Shown here piece after piece: positions 33,878 through 42,451 of a stretch of DNA of 64,000 bases. The position numbers and the translations under genes were made by a program. The first letter of the stretch is position 1; every line of letters starts with the position of its first letter. Origin of the DNA: Actinoplanes couchii (GTDB taxonomy: Bacteria; Actinomycetota; Actinomycetes; Mycobacteriales; Micromonosporaceae); assembly GCF_016862075.1 (NCBI RefSeq), contig NZ_BOMG01000019.1:1-64000 (forward strand). Direction: 5' to 3'. The notes under the pieces are model-generated. The model had not been told where the DNA came from and did not search any database. It saw only the letters and a list, made by a program, of their open reading frames with translations.

Positions 33878-36800
33878 TCAGGCGCTGACGGCCAGCTCCG
33901 GGCGGCGCAGGCTCACCGTGGCCAGCGTCTGTGCCGCCTCGCGGCGGAACGCTTCGGCGTGCCGGCGGTCGGTGGGCCGCCCCCGCCCGTCCAGCGCCCG
34001 GGCCATCGACCCCTGCGCGAGGGCGATCCACGGCTTGGCGCCCCGCTCGGTGAGCTGGGCGAGGGCCACCGTCAGGTGCCGTTCGGCGGCCGGCCAGTCG
34101 CCACCGAGCACCGCCAGCCGGCCCAGATGCAACGAGACCGGGCCGACGAAGCTGCGGTAGCCGACGCCGCACTGGTGACTGGCGTACGGCGCGAGCAGCG
34201 CCCGGGTCGCCTCGGCGGTGCGCGGGTCGCCGAGTTCGACCGCGCCCATCGCCAGGATCCCCAGCACGTGCAGCAGGTCGTCCCCCTCGGGCAGCGGCAG
34301 CGCCCCGGTGGCCAGCGCCCGGATGGTCAGGTGCGGCATGCCGCGTTCGCCGCCGACGATGGTGGTGAGCGAGTGCTCGACCGCCGCGAGTCCGCGGGCG
34401 AAGCTGTCGTCCCAGGTCGGCCAGCAGCCGGCCCGGAGCCAGCGGGCGATCAGCAGCTGCCGGGCGGCCATCGTGCCGGGCGCCGGGTCCACCCCGGGGA
34501 TCGGCGTGGCCAGTGGGCGCACCATCCGGGCCGCGGCCATCGCGTCGACGAACCGGCCCTGCCGTACCGCCTCGGCCACCAGGTGCTCGCCGAACAGGGC
34601 CGCCCCGGCCGCGGTGCCGCCACCGAGCCGGGTGGCCTGCCCCAGCGCGGCGAGGGCGGCCGACCGGGCCGGTTCCTCGCCGGCCAGGTCGGCGGCCATC
34701 GCGACGTGGTGGGCGGCCACCAGCTGGGCGGCCGGGTCCTCGACCGCGATCGCCACGTCCAGCATCTCCTGCCCCAGCCGGTGCCGCCGGTCCCGGTGAT
34801 CGGGGCCGGTCAGCTCGCCGAGGACCAGGCCCATCGCGGTCAGCGCGGTGTCGGCGGCCGCCCGGTCGGGGACCAGGGCGCCGAGCCGGACGCCGCGGGC
34901 CAGCAGCCTGCCGTACAGCACCGGGTCGAGTTCGTCGGCCTCCTTGCGCATCAGCGAGTCGAGCAGGGCGAGGACCTCGCTGAGCAGCTGGGGCCGGGTC
35001 CGCACCACCTCGGACAGGCCGAGCACCGCGCGGGCGGCCATCGCGACGTGCCCGCGGTGCAGGGACCGGATGGCGCCGTCGAGCAGGTTCTGCTCGCCGT
35101 TGTCGCCGGCCTCGAGCTGGGCGAGACCGAGATTGATCAGCGCTTCGGCGAACAGGTCGGGTTCTCCCGGCGGCACGTGCCCGAGGGCCTGGTGGTGCAG
35201 CCGGACGGCCTCCTCGGCGGCGCCCTGCCCGGCCACCTCGGCGGCCGCCCGCCACCCCCAGCGGACCGCCCGGGAGTCCCCGGTGGGCGCCGCGCCCAGG
35301 GCGCGGTGATGGGCCAGTTGGGTGCTGTACCCGGCGAGCCCGCCGGGGCGGTGGCCCTCGATCGCGTCGGCCAGCAGGGTGTGCAGGTGGCTGCGGTGGG
35401 CCGGGGCGGCGGACCGGTACACCGCACGCCGCAGCACGTCCTGGGTGAACCGGTACACCCGGCCCCGGTGCCCCGGCCGGGTGTCCGGCGCCTCGGCGAC
35501 CCACCCGTGCGCGCCGGCCTCGGTCAGCGCGCCGAACGCCTGCGCCTGGCTCAGCCCGGCGGCCCCGGCGACCAGGTCGAGTTCGAAGACCGGCCCGGCC
35601 GCGGCGGCGTGGCGCAACAGGTCCCGGGTCGCCGGGGCGAGTCGCCCGAGCTGGCTGGCGGCGAACTCCAGCAGGGCCGGCGGCAGGTCGTCGGCGCGGC
35701 CGCCGCGGGGCCGGCGCAGCAGCTCCAGCAGCAGGTATGGATTGCCCGCGGTGTCCGCGGCGAGCTGCTTCGGAGTGGGCAGCCCGGCGGTGTCCGGCGC
35801 GGCGTCGTACAGCAGCCGGCGTATCTCGGCATCGGTCAGCCCGCCCAGGGCGACCCGGCGCAGCACCCCGTTGACGTCGGCGTCGCTGAACGCCTGCAGG
35901 AACCGGGAGGTGACCGGGGAGGGCGTCCCGGCGGTGCCGAGCACCAGCAGCGGGAGCGCGCGCTCCTCGCAGAGCAGCCTGCCGAACAGCGCCATCGAGG
36001 CGCGGTCGATCGCCTCCATGTTCTCCAGCAGGAGCAGCACCGGCTGGTCCCGGCTGATCTCGCTGAACACGTCGACGATGGCGGAGGCGAGGGCGGCCCG
36101 GTGCAGCGGCCCGGGCCGGTTCGCCACCGACACCACGTCCAGCGCCACCCGGGCGGCCGCGGTCAGGCCGGGGACGCCACCGTCCGGCGCGCCCGACACC
36201 AGGGCGCTGAGCGCGTCCACGTACGGCTGGTAGGGCACCGTACTGCCGGAGTGGCAACGTCCGAAAATGACCATCGCGCCGTTGCGTGCCATCCGCTTCG
36301 CCGCCTCACCGAGGAAACGGCTCTTCCCGATGCCGGCCGGCCCTTCCACCAGGACGACCCGGGCCTGCCCGCGGACCGCCGCCGCCCAGGACTCCTCGAC
36401 GTCCGCCAGCTCGGCGGCCCGGCCGACGAACGGCACCCGTTCGCTGATCCGCCCGGACGGTTCCGGACGGGACGGCGTGCCACCGGAGCCGAGCAGTTCG
36501 ACGTACGCGGCCTGGGTCTCCGGCGCCGGGTCGACCCCGAGCTCGTCGGCGAGCACCCGCCGCAGCCGGTGGTAGGCGCCGAGGGCTTCGGCCCGGTTGC
36601 CGGCGGCGGCGTGCGCGGTCATCCGGCACCGGTGAGCGCTCTCCCGGAGCGGAGCCTCGCGGACCGCTTCGTCCGCGAGCCGCAACGCGTCGCGGGAGTC
36701 GCCGAGCGCGGCGGCGGCGAGGCTGGCCGTCTCCAGGCCGGAGACGAGCAGGCCGTGCAGCCGTTCCCGGACCGAACTGACCCATTCACCCTCGTGCCCG

Positions 36801-37228
36801 GGAAGGAACGGGCTGCTCAGGCAGCTGATGGCGAGCCCGGCGGCGTGCCGGGCCTCGGGATGGGCCCCGCCGGCGAACGCCCGGTCCGCCTCCCGGATGG
36901 CCTCCTCGGCGCGCTCCAGGTCGACGGTGACGCCGGGTGGGAGCCGCAGCAGGTAGCGCCCGCCCTGGGCGACCACCGGCGGCGTCTCGTCGCAGCCGCC
37001 GTCGCTGACGAACGCCCGGACCCGGCTGACCACGCTGCGCAGCGCGGAGGCCCAGGTGTCCGGCAGCCCGTCCGGCCACACCGTGTCGGCGAGCTGGTCC
37101 CGGCTGGTGCCGCTGGACCGTTCCACGATGAGCCTGGCGAACGCCACCTGCGCCTGGGCGCTGGCGAGTTGCCGGGGCGCCGCGCCGAGCGTCTCGATCA
37201 TCACGGTGCCGACCAGTTTGATCATCAT
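33878..37228 (-). CDS. AfsR/SARP family transcriptional regulator (large, with ATPase and TPR-like regions)
   Basis: A 1,116-residue pathway activator. Residues about 10-90 form an OmpR-type winged helix (ASAQAQVAFARLIVERSSGTSRDQLADTVWPD). Residues 95-245 form a bacterial transcriptional activation domain (VDLERAEEAIREADRAF...DELGVDPAPETQAAYVELL). Then comes a STAND ATPase with Walker A VEGPAGIGKSRFLGE and Walker B VLLLLENME, followed by a long helical TPR-like C-terminus without a terminal HTH. The ATG at 37228 has GGGGA at good spacing. It lies between the cluster operons, and its expected DNA site, direct heptamers at 11-bp spacing, is present three times. Confidence 0.9.
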   Translation of the reverse strand: MMIKLVGTVMIETLGAAPRQLASAQAQVAFARLIVERSSGTSRDQLADTVWPDGLPDTWASALRSVVSRVRAFVSDGGCDETPPVVAQGGRYLLRLPPGVTVDLERAEEAIREADRAFAGGAHPEARHAAGLAISCLSSPFLPGHEGEWVSSVRERLHGLLVSGLETASLAAAALGDSRDALRLADEAVREAPLRESAHRCRMTAHAAAGNRAEALGAYHRLRRVLADELGVDPAPETQAAYVELLGSGGTPSRPEPSGRISERVPFVGRAAELADVEESWAAAVRGQARVVLVEGPAGIGKSRFLGEAAKRMARNGAMVIFGRCHSGSTVPYQPYVDALSALVSGAPDGGVPGLTAAARVALDVVSVANRPGPLHRAALASAIVDVFSEISRDQPVLLLLENMEAIDRASMALFGRLLCEERALPLLVLGTAGTPSPVTSRFLQAFSDADVNGVLRRVALGGLTDAEIRRLLYDAAPDTAGLPTPKQLAADTAGNPYLLLELLRRPRGGRADDLPPALLEFAASQLGRLAPATRDLLRHAAAAGPVFELDLVAGAAGLSQAQAFGALTEAGAHGWVAEAPDTRPGHRGRVYRFTQDVLRRAVYRSAAPAHRSHLHTLLADAIEGHRPGGLAGYSTQLAHHRALGAAPTGDSRAVRWGWRAAAEVAGQGAAEEAVRLHHQALGHVPPGEPDLFAEALINLGLAQLEAGDNGEQNLLDGAIRSLHRGHVAMAARAVLGLSEVVRTRPQLLSEVLALLDSLMRKEADELDPVLYGRLLARGVRLGALVPDRAAADTALTAMGLVLGELTGPDHRDRRHRLGQEMLDVAIAVEDPAAQLVAAHHVAMAADLAGEEPARSAALAALGQATRLGGGTAAGAALFGEHLVAEAVRQGRFVDAMAAARMVRPLATPIPGVDPAPGTMAARQLLIARWLRAGCWPTWDDSFARGLAAVEHSLTTIVGGERGMPHLTIRALATGALPLPEGDDLLHVLGILAMGAVELGDPRTAEATRALLAPYASHQCGVGYRSFVGPVSLHLGRLAVLGGDWPAAERHLTVALAQLTERGAKPWIALAQGSMARALDGRGRPTDRRHAEAFRREAAQTLATVSLRRPELAVSA

Positions 37229-37435
37229 TCGAGTCCCCGTTTCGACATGATCAAATCCCACTTTCCCGCGACGGCACGGCATTCCCCGGTGAATGTCCGT
37301 CCAAAGGGGAGAGATGCACAGAACGGCATGATCGCGTTCTGAAGCGGAGGATAGTCATCAGTTATCGACAACGGTCAAGGTCGCCGTGAAAACCACTGGT
37401 TAAATTTGAACAACCGGCACGCTCGGCGCCCCGTG

Positions 37436-37467
37436 TTGCGCCCGGCTTGCGCTTCTCCCCGTAAAAC
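37436..37467 (+). promoter_or_regulatory. SARP box C and -10 element of the oxoamine synthase/trp-like operon
   Basis: TTGCGCC (37436-37442), spacer CGGC, TTGCGCT (37447-37453), then exactly eight bases and TAAAAC (37462-37467) as -10, 29 bp before the ATG. The 21-bp context CGTGTTGCGCCxGGCTTGCGC is repeated with one mismatch, in the opposite orientation, at box A. Confidence 0.78.
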
Positions 37468-37496
37468 TTCGCCAGACCCAAGCGGAGGAGAAGCAG

Positions 37497-38720
37497 ATGA
37501 CCGTGTCCGAGGGATGGCAGCGCCTCGAGCCGAAGCTGAACGCCATCCGGACCAGGCTGAGCGCACTCGAGTACGAGCCCGATCGCCGGCACAGCTTCCT
37601 GCCGTTCACCCACGAGCAGGACAGCCCGTACGTCGACTTCGAGGGCTCGCGCTACCTGATGATGTCCGGCTACAGCTACCTCGGCCTGGCCGGCGACCCG
37701 CGGGTCAAGGCCGCGGCCAAGGCGGCTGTCGACCAGTACGGCACCGGCGCCCACGGCGTGCGCGCCCTGGCCGGATCCCTGCCCCTGCACGAGGAGCTGG
37801 AGACCGCGGTCGCCCGGACGATGGGCCGCGAGGCCGCCATGGTGTTCGGCTCCGGCTACGCGGCGAACGTCGGCACCGTCGGCGCCCTGGTCGGGCCGGG
37901 CGACACCGTCCTGATCGACAAGCTCGACCACGCCAGCATCGTGGACGGCTGCCAGCTCAGCGGCGCCACCGTCACCCGGTTCCGGCACAACGACCCGGAG
38001 CACCTGGACCGGCGGCTCGCCGACGCCAAGGGCACCGGCCTGAAGCTGGTCATCGTGGACAGCGTCTACTCGATGGACGGCGATGTCGCGCCGCTGCCCG
38101 AGCTGCGCGCGGTCTGTGACGCACACGGCGCGCTGCTGATGGTCGACGAGGCGCACGCCCTCGGCGTCATCGGCGCTACCGGCCGCGGCATCGAGGAACA
38201 CTTCGGCGGCCGGGCCCTGGTCGACGTGAAGCTCGGCACCCTCTCCAAGGCGGTGCCCGCCACCGGCGGCTGGGTGGCCGGCCCGCAGGCGCTCATCGAC
38301 CACCTGCGGTTCAACGCCCGGCCGTTCCTGTTCTCCGCGGCGCTGGCCCCGGCCCAGGCCGGCGCGGCCCTGGAGACGCTGCGCATCCTGGACGCCGAAC
38401 CGCACCGGGTCACCCACATCCAGCGCGAGTCGGCCCGGCTGCGGGAGACGCTGAACAAGGCCGGCATCGACACCGGCACCAGCGAGACCGCCGTCATCCC
38501 GATCATCGCGGGCTCCGACGAGAAGGCGTACGACCTGGCCACCGCCTGCCGCAAGGCCGGCGTGATCGGTCTGCCGGTGGTCTCCCCGGCGGTGCCGAAC
38601 ACCCAGGCCCGGCTCCGGATCGCGGTCACCGCCCGGCACTCGGCGCAGGACCTCGACGTGGCCGCCGCGGGCTTCCTGGAGGCCGCCCACGCGGTCGACC
38701 TGATCCCGAGCCTTCCGTGA
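37497..38720 (+). CDS. Alpha-oxoamine synthase (PLP-dependent acyltransferase, AONS/SPT-like)
   Basis: A 407-residue fold-type I PLP enzyme that condenses an acyl thioester with an amino acid, losing CO2, to give an alpha-amino ketone. The PLP lysine is Lys251 in LGTLSKAVPATGG, the cofactor Asp is in MVDEAHALGVIG (residues 216-224), and the substrate segment GTGAHGVRALAGSLPLHEELE is conserved. A GGAGGAG precedes the ATG. It heads the long operon behind SARP box C and is coupled to the KAS II gene. In prodigiosin-type pathways a related domain (C-terminus of PigH) builds a second pyrrole ring, which is a useful analogy here. Confidence 0.88.
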   Translation: MTVSEGWQRLEPKLNAIRTRLSALEYEPDRRHSFLPFTHEQDSPYVDFEGSRYLMMSGYSYLGLAGDPRVKAAAKAAVDQYGTGAHGVRALAGSLPLHEELETAVARTMGREAAMVFGSGYAANVGTVGALVGPGDTVLIDKLDHASIVDGCQLSGATVTRFRHNDPEHLDRRLADAKGTGLKLVIVDSVYSMDGDVAPLPELRAVCDAHGALLMVDEAHALGVIGATGRGIEEHFGGRALVDVKLGTLSKAVPATGGWVAGPQALIDHLRFNARPFLFSAALAPAQAGAALETLRILDAEPHRVTHIQRESARLRETLNKAGIDTGTSETAVIPIIAGSDEKAYDLATACRKAGVIGLPVVSPAVPNTQARLRIAVTARHSAQDLDVAAAGFLEAAHAVDLIPSLP

Positions 38721-39946
38721 GCGTCGCCGCCGACGTGGTCGTCACCGGGATGGGCGTGGTCAGCCCGGCCGGCTGCGACCTCGCCGGGTTCTGGCCGGCG
38801 CTGCTGGCCGGGCGTTCGCTGGCCGCGCCGGTGACCACTTTCGACACCAGCCGGCACAAGGCCCGGATCGGCTGTCAGGTGGCCGGCTTCGAGCAGCACG
38901 AGCACCTGGGCGCGAAGGAGGCCCGGCGGATGGACCCGTTCGCCAGGTACGCCCTCGCCGCGGCCCTCAGCGCGCACACCCACGCCGGGGCCCCCACGGT
39001 GGACGTCACCCGTACCGCCGTGGTGGTCGGCAACGCCGTCGGCGGGCGGACCGTCAGCGATCAGGAGAGCCGCAACCACGACGTGCACGGCCCGGCCCGG
39101 GTCAACCCGCTGATGCCGCTGATGACGATGCCGAACGCCGCCGCCGCGCTGATCTCGATGCGGCTGGGCTGGCGGGGACCGGCGACCACGATCGCGAACA
39201 CCTGCGCCAGCGGGGCGGACGCGATCGGGCACGCCGCGCTGCTGCTGCGCACCGGGCAGGCCGACATCGTGCTGGCCGGTGGCGCCGAGGCCACGCTGAC
39301 CCCGGTCACCATGGCCGCGTTCGGCAACCTCGGCGCGGTCTCCGCACGCAACGACGACCCGGCCGCCGCGGCCCGCCCGTTCGACGTGGACCGGGACGGG
39401 TTCGTGATGGGCGAGGGCGCGGCCTTCGTGGTGCTGGAGCGCCGGGCCGACGCCGCCGCCCGCGGGGCCACCGCGCACGCGGTGGTCAGCGGGTACGCCT
39501 CCGGATCGGACGCCTACCACCTGTCCATGCCGCGGGCCGGCGGGGACGGCGCGGCCGCGGTGATGACCGCCGCGATCACCGCCGCCGGGCTGCGGCCGGA
39601 CGACATCCGGCACGTCAACGCGCACGGCACCGCGACCCCGCACAACGACCGGGCCGAGGCCCGCGCCCTGCACACCGTGTTCGGCGCGGACCAGCCGCCG
39701 GTCACCTCGCTCAAGGGCACCATCGGCCACCTGATCGGCGCGGCCGGCGCGGTGGAGTTCGTCGCCACCGTGCTCGCGCTGCGGCACGGCCTGGTGCCCC
39801 CGACCGCCAATCACCAGAAGACGGAGCCTGGAATGGATCTCGACGTGGTCGCCGGAGCGGCGCGGGTGGTACCCGCCGGACCGGCGCTGAGCAACTCGTT
39901 CGGGTTCGGCGGGCACAACGCCGCGCTCGTGGTGAGCCCCGCATGA
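38717..39946 (+). CDS. 3-oxoacyl-ACP synthase II (FabF-like ketosynthase)
   Basis: A 409-residue ketosynthase with the intact Cys-His-His triad: Cys163 in IANTCASGADAIGHAA, His in VNAHGTATPHND and His in LKGTIGHLIGAAGA. It extends acyl thioesters with malonyl-ACP. The GTG at 38717 overlaps the upstream stop and the 3' end overlaps the MaoC gene, so the three are translationally coupled. No chain-length-factor partner is present, which argues against a typical aromatic type II polyketide system and for a FAS-like or PigJ-like extension step. Confidence 0.9.
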   Translation: MSVAADVVVTGMGVVSPAGCDLAGFWPALLAGRSLAAPVTTFDTSRHKARIGCQVAGFEQHEHLGAKEARRMDPFARYALAAALSAHTHAGAPTVDVTRTAVVVGNAVGGRTVSDQESRNHDVHGPARVNPLMPLMTMPNAAAALISMRLGWRGPATTIANTCASGADAIGHAALLLRTGQADIVLAGGAEATLTPVTMAAFGNLGAVSARNDDPAAAARPFDVDRDGFVMGEGAAFVVLERRADAAARGATAHAVVSGYASGSDAYHLSMPRAGGDGAAAVMTAAITAAGLRPDDIRHVNAHGTATPHNDRAEARALHTVFGADQPPVTSLKGTIGHLIGAAGAVEFVATVLALRHGLVPPTANHQKTEPGMDLDVVAGAARVVPAGPALSNSFGFGGHNAALVVSPA

Positions 39947-40713
39947 GCGCGCTTGTCGCCTACCGTGCTGCGGTCCGGGCGCCGATCGGGCCGGCCGCCG
40001 TGCCCGGGCCGTCGCCGGTGCACCCCTTCGTGCTGTCCACCACCGAGTTCGAACAGACCACCCGGCGGATCGGCGGGACCGGCGCCCAGGTGCACGTCAG
40101 CCAGGAGTTCGCGGTGCACCGGCTGCTGCGCGAGGGCGAGACGGCGAGCACCGGGCTGGAGGTCGTCGGCGCCCGCAAGGAGGGCCGCGGGGTCCGGCTG
40201 GGGCTGCGCGCCGAGGTCCGCGGCGACGGCGGCGACCCGGTCTGCGCGATGGTCACCACGGTCCTGCTGACCGGCGCCACCGCCCCGGAGCCGTTCGGCG
40301 CGATGCCGCCGCTCACCGCGCCGGCCGGTTCCGGCCCCGGCGAACCGGTCACCCGGACCGTGACGCTGACCAGGGCGGACATCGCCCGGTACGCGGAGGC
40401 GTCCGGCGACCTCAACCCGATCCACCTGGACGACGAGGCGGCCCGCGCCGCCGGGTTCGATCGCGTGATCGCCCACGGCATGAACGTGGTGGCCCTGGTC
40501 ACCGAGCTCGCCGCCGACCTGTTCGCGGCCGGCGACCCGGCCCGGGTCCGCGCGGTGGGCTGCCGGTTCTCCGCGCCGGTCCACCCGGACGAGCCGGTCG
40601 AGGTCACCTTCCGGCCGGACACCGCCGGCACGGTGGTGGCGTTCACCTGCGCGACCCCGCGCGGGATCGCGCTCAAGGGCGGCTGGGTCACCCTGGGAGC
40701 CGGCGATGACTGA
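39943..40713 (+). CDS. MaoC-like 3-hydroxyacyl dehydratase (double hot-dog)
   Basis: A 256-residue protein. The C-terminal half is a MaoC/R-hydratase hot-dog with the catalytic segment YAEASGDLNPIHLDDEAARAAGFDRVIAHGM (Asp and His of the dyad). The N-terminal half is a degenerate hot-dog like that of actinobacterial FAS II dehydratases. It probably dehydrates the 3-hydroxyacyl-ACP made by the SDR. Overlaps of 4 bp with KAS II and 8 bp with the adenylation gene show tight coupling. Confidence 0.87.
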   Translation: MSALVAYRAAVRAPIGPAAVPGPSPVHPFVLSTTEFEQTTRRIGGTGAQVHVSQEFAVHRLLREGETASTGLEVVGARKEGRGVRLGLRAEVRGDGGDPVCAMVTTVLLTGATAPEPFGAMPPLTAPAGSGPGEPVTRTVTLTRADIARYAEASGDLNPIHLDDEAARAAGFDRVIAHGMNVVALVTELAADLFAAGDPARVRAVGCRFSAPVHPDEPVEVTFRPDTAGTVVAFTCATPRGIALKGGWVTLGAGDD

Positions 40714-42187
40714 CCCGTCACCCCGGCCGGACGTTCCGGCGGTGGCCGCCGCGTTCCTGGAGCACGCCCGGCGTGACCCGGGCGCGCCGGCGCTGGCCTG
40801 GGCGGACCGGGAGATCTCCTACGGCGAACTCGCCGCCCTGGCCGCCGGGCAGCGGCCCCTACTGGACCGGCTCGGGCCGGACGAACCGGTCGGTGTCCTG
40901 GCCGCCAAGTCGCCGGGCGCCCTGGCGCTGGTCCTGGCCTGCCTGCTCACCGGGCGGCGCTTCCTGCTGCCGTCGCCGTCGCTGGCCGCGGAGACCCTGG
41001 ACACCCTGTTCGACCAGGCCGGCTGCCGGACGATCGTGCGCGAGGAGGACCTGCTGCCGCCCGCCGGCGAGGTCACCTGGCCGGCGGTCGACCCGGACTC
41101 CATCGGCTTCATGCTGACCACCTCCGGGTCGACCGGGCTGCCGAAGATCGTGCCGCTGCCGCACCGGGCCGTCGACGCGTTCGCCGCCTGGGCGGCCGGG
41201 ACCTTCCGGATCGGGCCGGGCCGGTCGGTGTTCAGCTACGCGCCGCTCAACTTCGACCTGTGCCTGCTCGACGTGTGGACCACCCTGGCGTACGGCGGCC
41301 GGGTGGTGCTCGCCGACACCGCCCGCGCGGCGCACGGCGGATACCTGGCGGACCTGCTGCGCCGGTACCCGGTGGACGTGATCCAGGGCGTGCCGATGCT
41401 GTACAACCTGTTGCTGGACTCCGGGGCGATCGGTTTCGCCGGGGTGTCGCACGTGCTCGTCACCGGGGACGTGATCGGCGCGGACACCCTCGCCGCGCTG
41501 CCCTGGCTGTTCCCCGGCGCGCGCCTGCACAACGTGTACGGCTGCACCGAGACCAACGACAGCCTGATCGCCGAACTGGAGCCCGGGCGGTCCGGTCCGG
41601 CGCCGCTCGGCGTGCCGCTGCCCGGCGTGGACGTGCTGCTCCTGGACTCCGGCGGGCAGCCGGTCGACGGCCCCGGAACCGGCGAGCTGTACGTCACCAC
41701 CCCCTTCCAGAGCGGCGGTTACCTGGACGCGGCCCGCAGCGCCGGGAAGTTCACCGGGCACCCGCTCGGGTCCGACGACCGGCAGTGGTTCCGCAGCGGC
41801 GACCTGGTCCGGCGGGACTCCGGCGGCTCGCTGGCCCTGATCGGCCGGACCGACTTCCAGATCAAGATCCGCGGTACGGCGATCAACACCGCCGAGGTCG
41901 AGTCGGTGCTCCGTGAGTGCGACGGGGTGCTGGACGCGGCCGTGCTGACCTCTACCGACCCGGTGGCCGGCCGTCAACTGGCCGCGGTGCTGACCCGGGT
42001 GCCGGGCAGCGCCGTCAACAGCCTGACGGTGCGCCTGCACTGCGCCGCCCACCTGCCCAAGGCCGCCGTCCCGTCGACTCTGCGGATCGTGGACGTCCCG
42101 CTGCCCCGGACCTCCACCGGGAAGCTGGACCGCTCCGCAGCCGAAGAACTGCTGACCCCCGAACCGATTCCCGGAAGGACGTCATGA
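40706..42187 (+). CDS. Stand-alone amino acid adenylation enzyme (prolyl-AMP ligase-like)
   Basis: A 493-residue ANL-family ligase that activates an amino acid and loads it onto the adjacent PCP. Core motifs are A3 (LTTSGSTGLPK), A5 (NVYGCTETND), A7/A8 (SGDLVRR, GRTDFQIKIRG) and A10 (PRTSTGKLDR, with the catalytic Lys). In the A4 region NFDLCLLDVW the Asp that holds the alpha-amino group is present, so an alpha-amino acid is expected rather than an aryl acid. The first specificity positions read Asp-Leu-Leu, as in free-standing prolyl ligases of pyrrole pathways (RedM/PltF type); the later positions differ. Proline is therefore the favoured but unproven substrate. Confidence 0.82.
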   Translation: MTDPSPRPDVPAVAAAFLEHARRDPGAPALAWADREISYGELAALAAGQRPLLDRLGPDEPVGVLAAKSPGALALVLACLLTGRRFLLPSPSLAAETLDTLFDQAGCRTIVREEDLLPPAGEVTWPAVDPDSIGFMLTTSGSTGLPKIVPLPHRAVDAFAAWAAGTFRIGPGRSVFSYAPLNFDLCLLDVWTTLAYGGRVVLADTARAAHGGYLADLLRRYPVDVIQGVPMLYNLLLDSGAIGFAGVSHVLVTGDVIGADTLAALPWLFPGARLHNVYGCTETNDSLIAELEPGRSGPAPLGVPLPGVDVLLLDSGGQPVDGPGTGELYVTTPFQSGGYLDAARSAGKFTGHPLGSDDRQWFRSGDLVRRDSGGSLALIGRTDFQIKIRGTAINTAEVESVLRECDGVLDAAVLTSTDPVAGRQLAAVLTRVPGSAVNSLTVRLHCAAHLPKAAVPSTLRIVDVPLPRTSTGKLDRSAAEELLTPEPIPGRTS

Positions 42188-42447
42188 CAAACATCGACAC
42201 GATTCGGCAGTTCGTTCTCGAGGAGTTCCTCCCGGACGTGCCCGCCGACCAGCTGGCGAACGACCTGGACCTGATGGAGAGCGGTGTCGTCGACAGCCTG
42301 GGCGTGCTCAAGCTGATCGCCTGGGTGGAGGACCGCTTCGAGGTGGTCGTCGACGACACCGAGCTGAACCCGGACAACTTCCGGTCGGTGCTGGCCATCG
42401 ACGCCTTCGTCACCCGCGCCGCCGTCTCCGCGGTCGGGGGGCGTTAG
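42184..42447 (+). CDS. Peptidyl carrier protein (PigG/PltL-like)
   Basis: An 87-residue carrier with the phosphopantetheine serine in MESGVVDSLGVLKLIAWVEDRF (Ser38). The tail DDTELNPDNFRSVLAIDAFV is the layout seen in small carriers that partner with prolyl-AMP ligases and with dehydrogenases of pyrrole biosynthesis. The ATG overlaps the ligase stop (ATGA), so ligase and carrier are made together. It should present the aminoacyl thioester to the acyl-CoA dehydrogenase homologue at 44.6-45.8 kb. Confidence 0.87.
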   Translation: MTNIDTIRQFVLEEFLPDVPADQLANDLDLMESGVVDSLGVLKLIAWVEDRFEVVVDDTELNPDNFRSVLAIDAFVTRAAVSAVGGR

Positions 42448-42451
42448 CACC

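Noticed and set aside
37497..39946. A type II aromatic polyketide minimal PKS
   Set aside because: There is a FabF-like ketosynthase but no chain-length factor, and the ACP lies in another operon beside KAS III.
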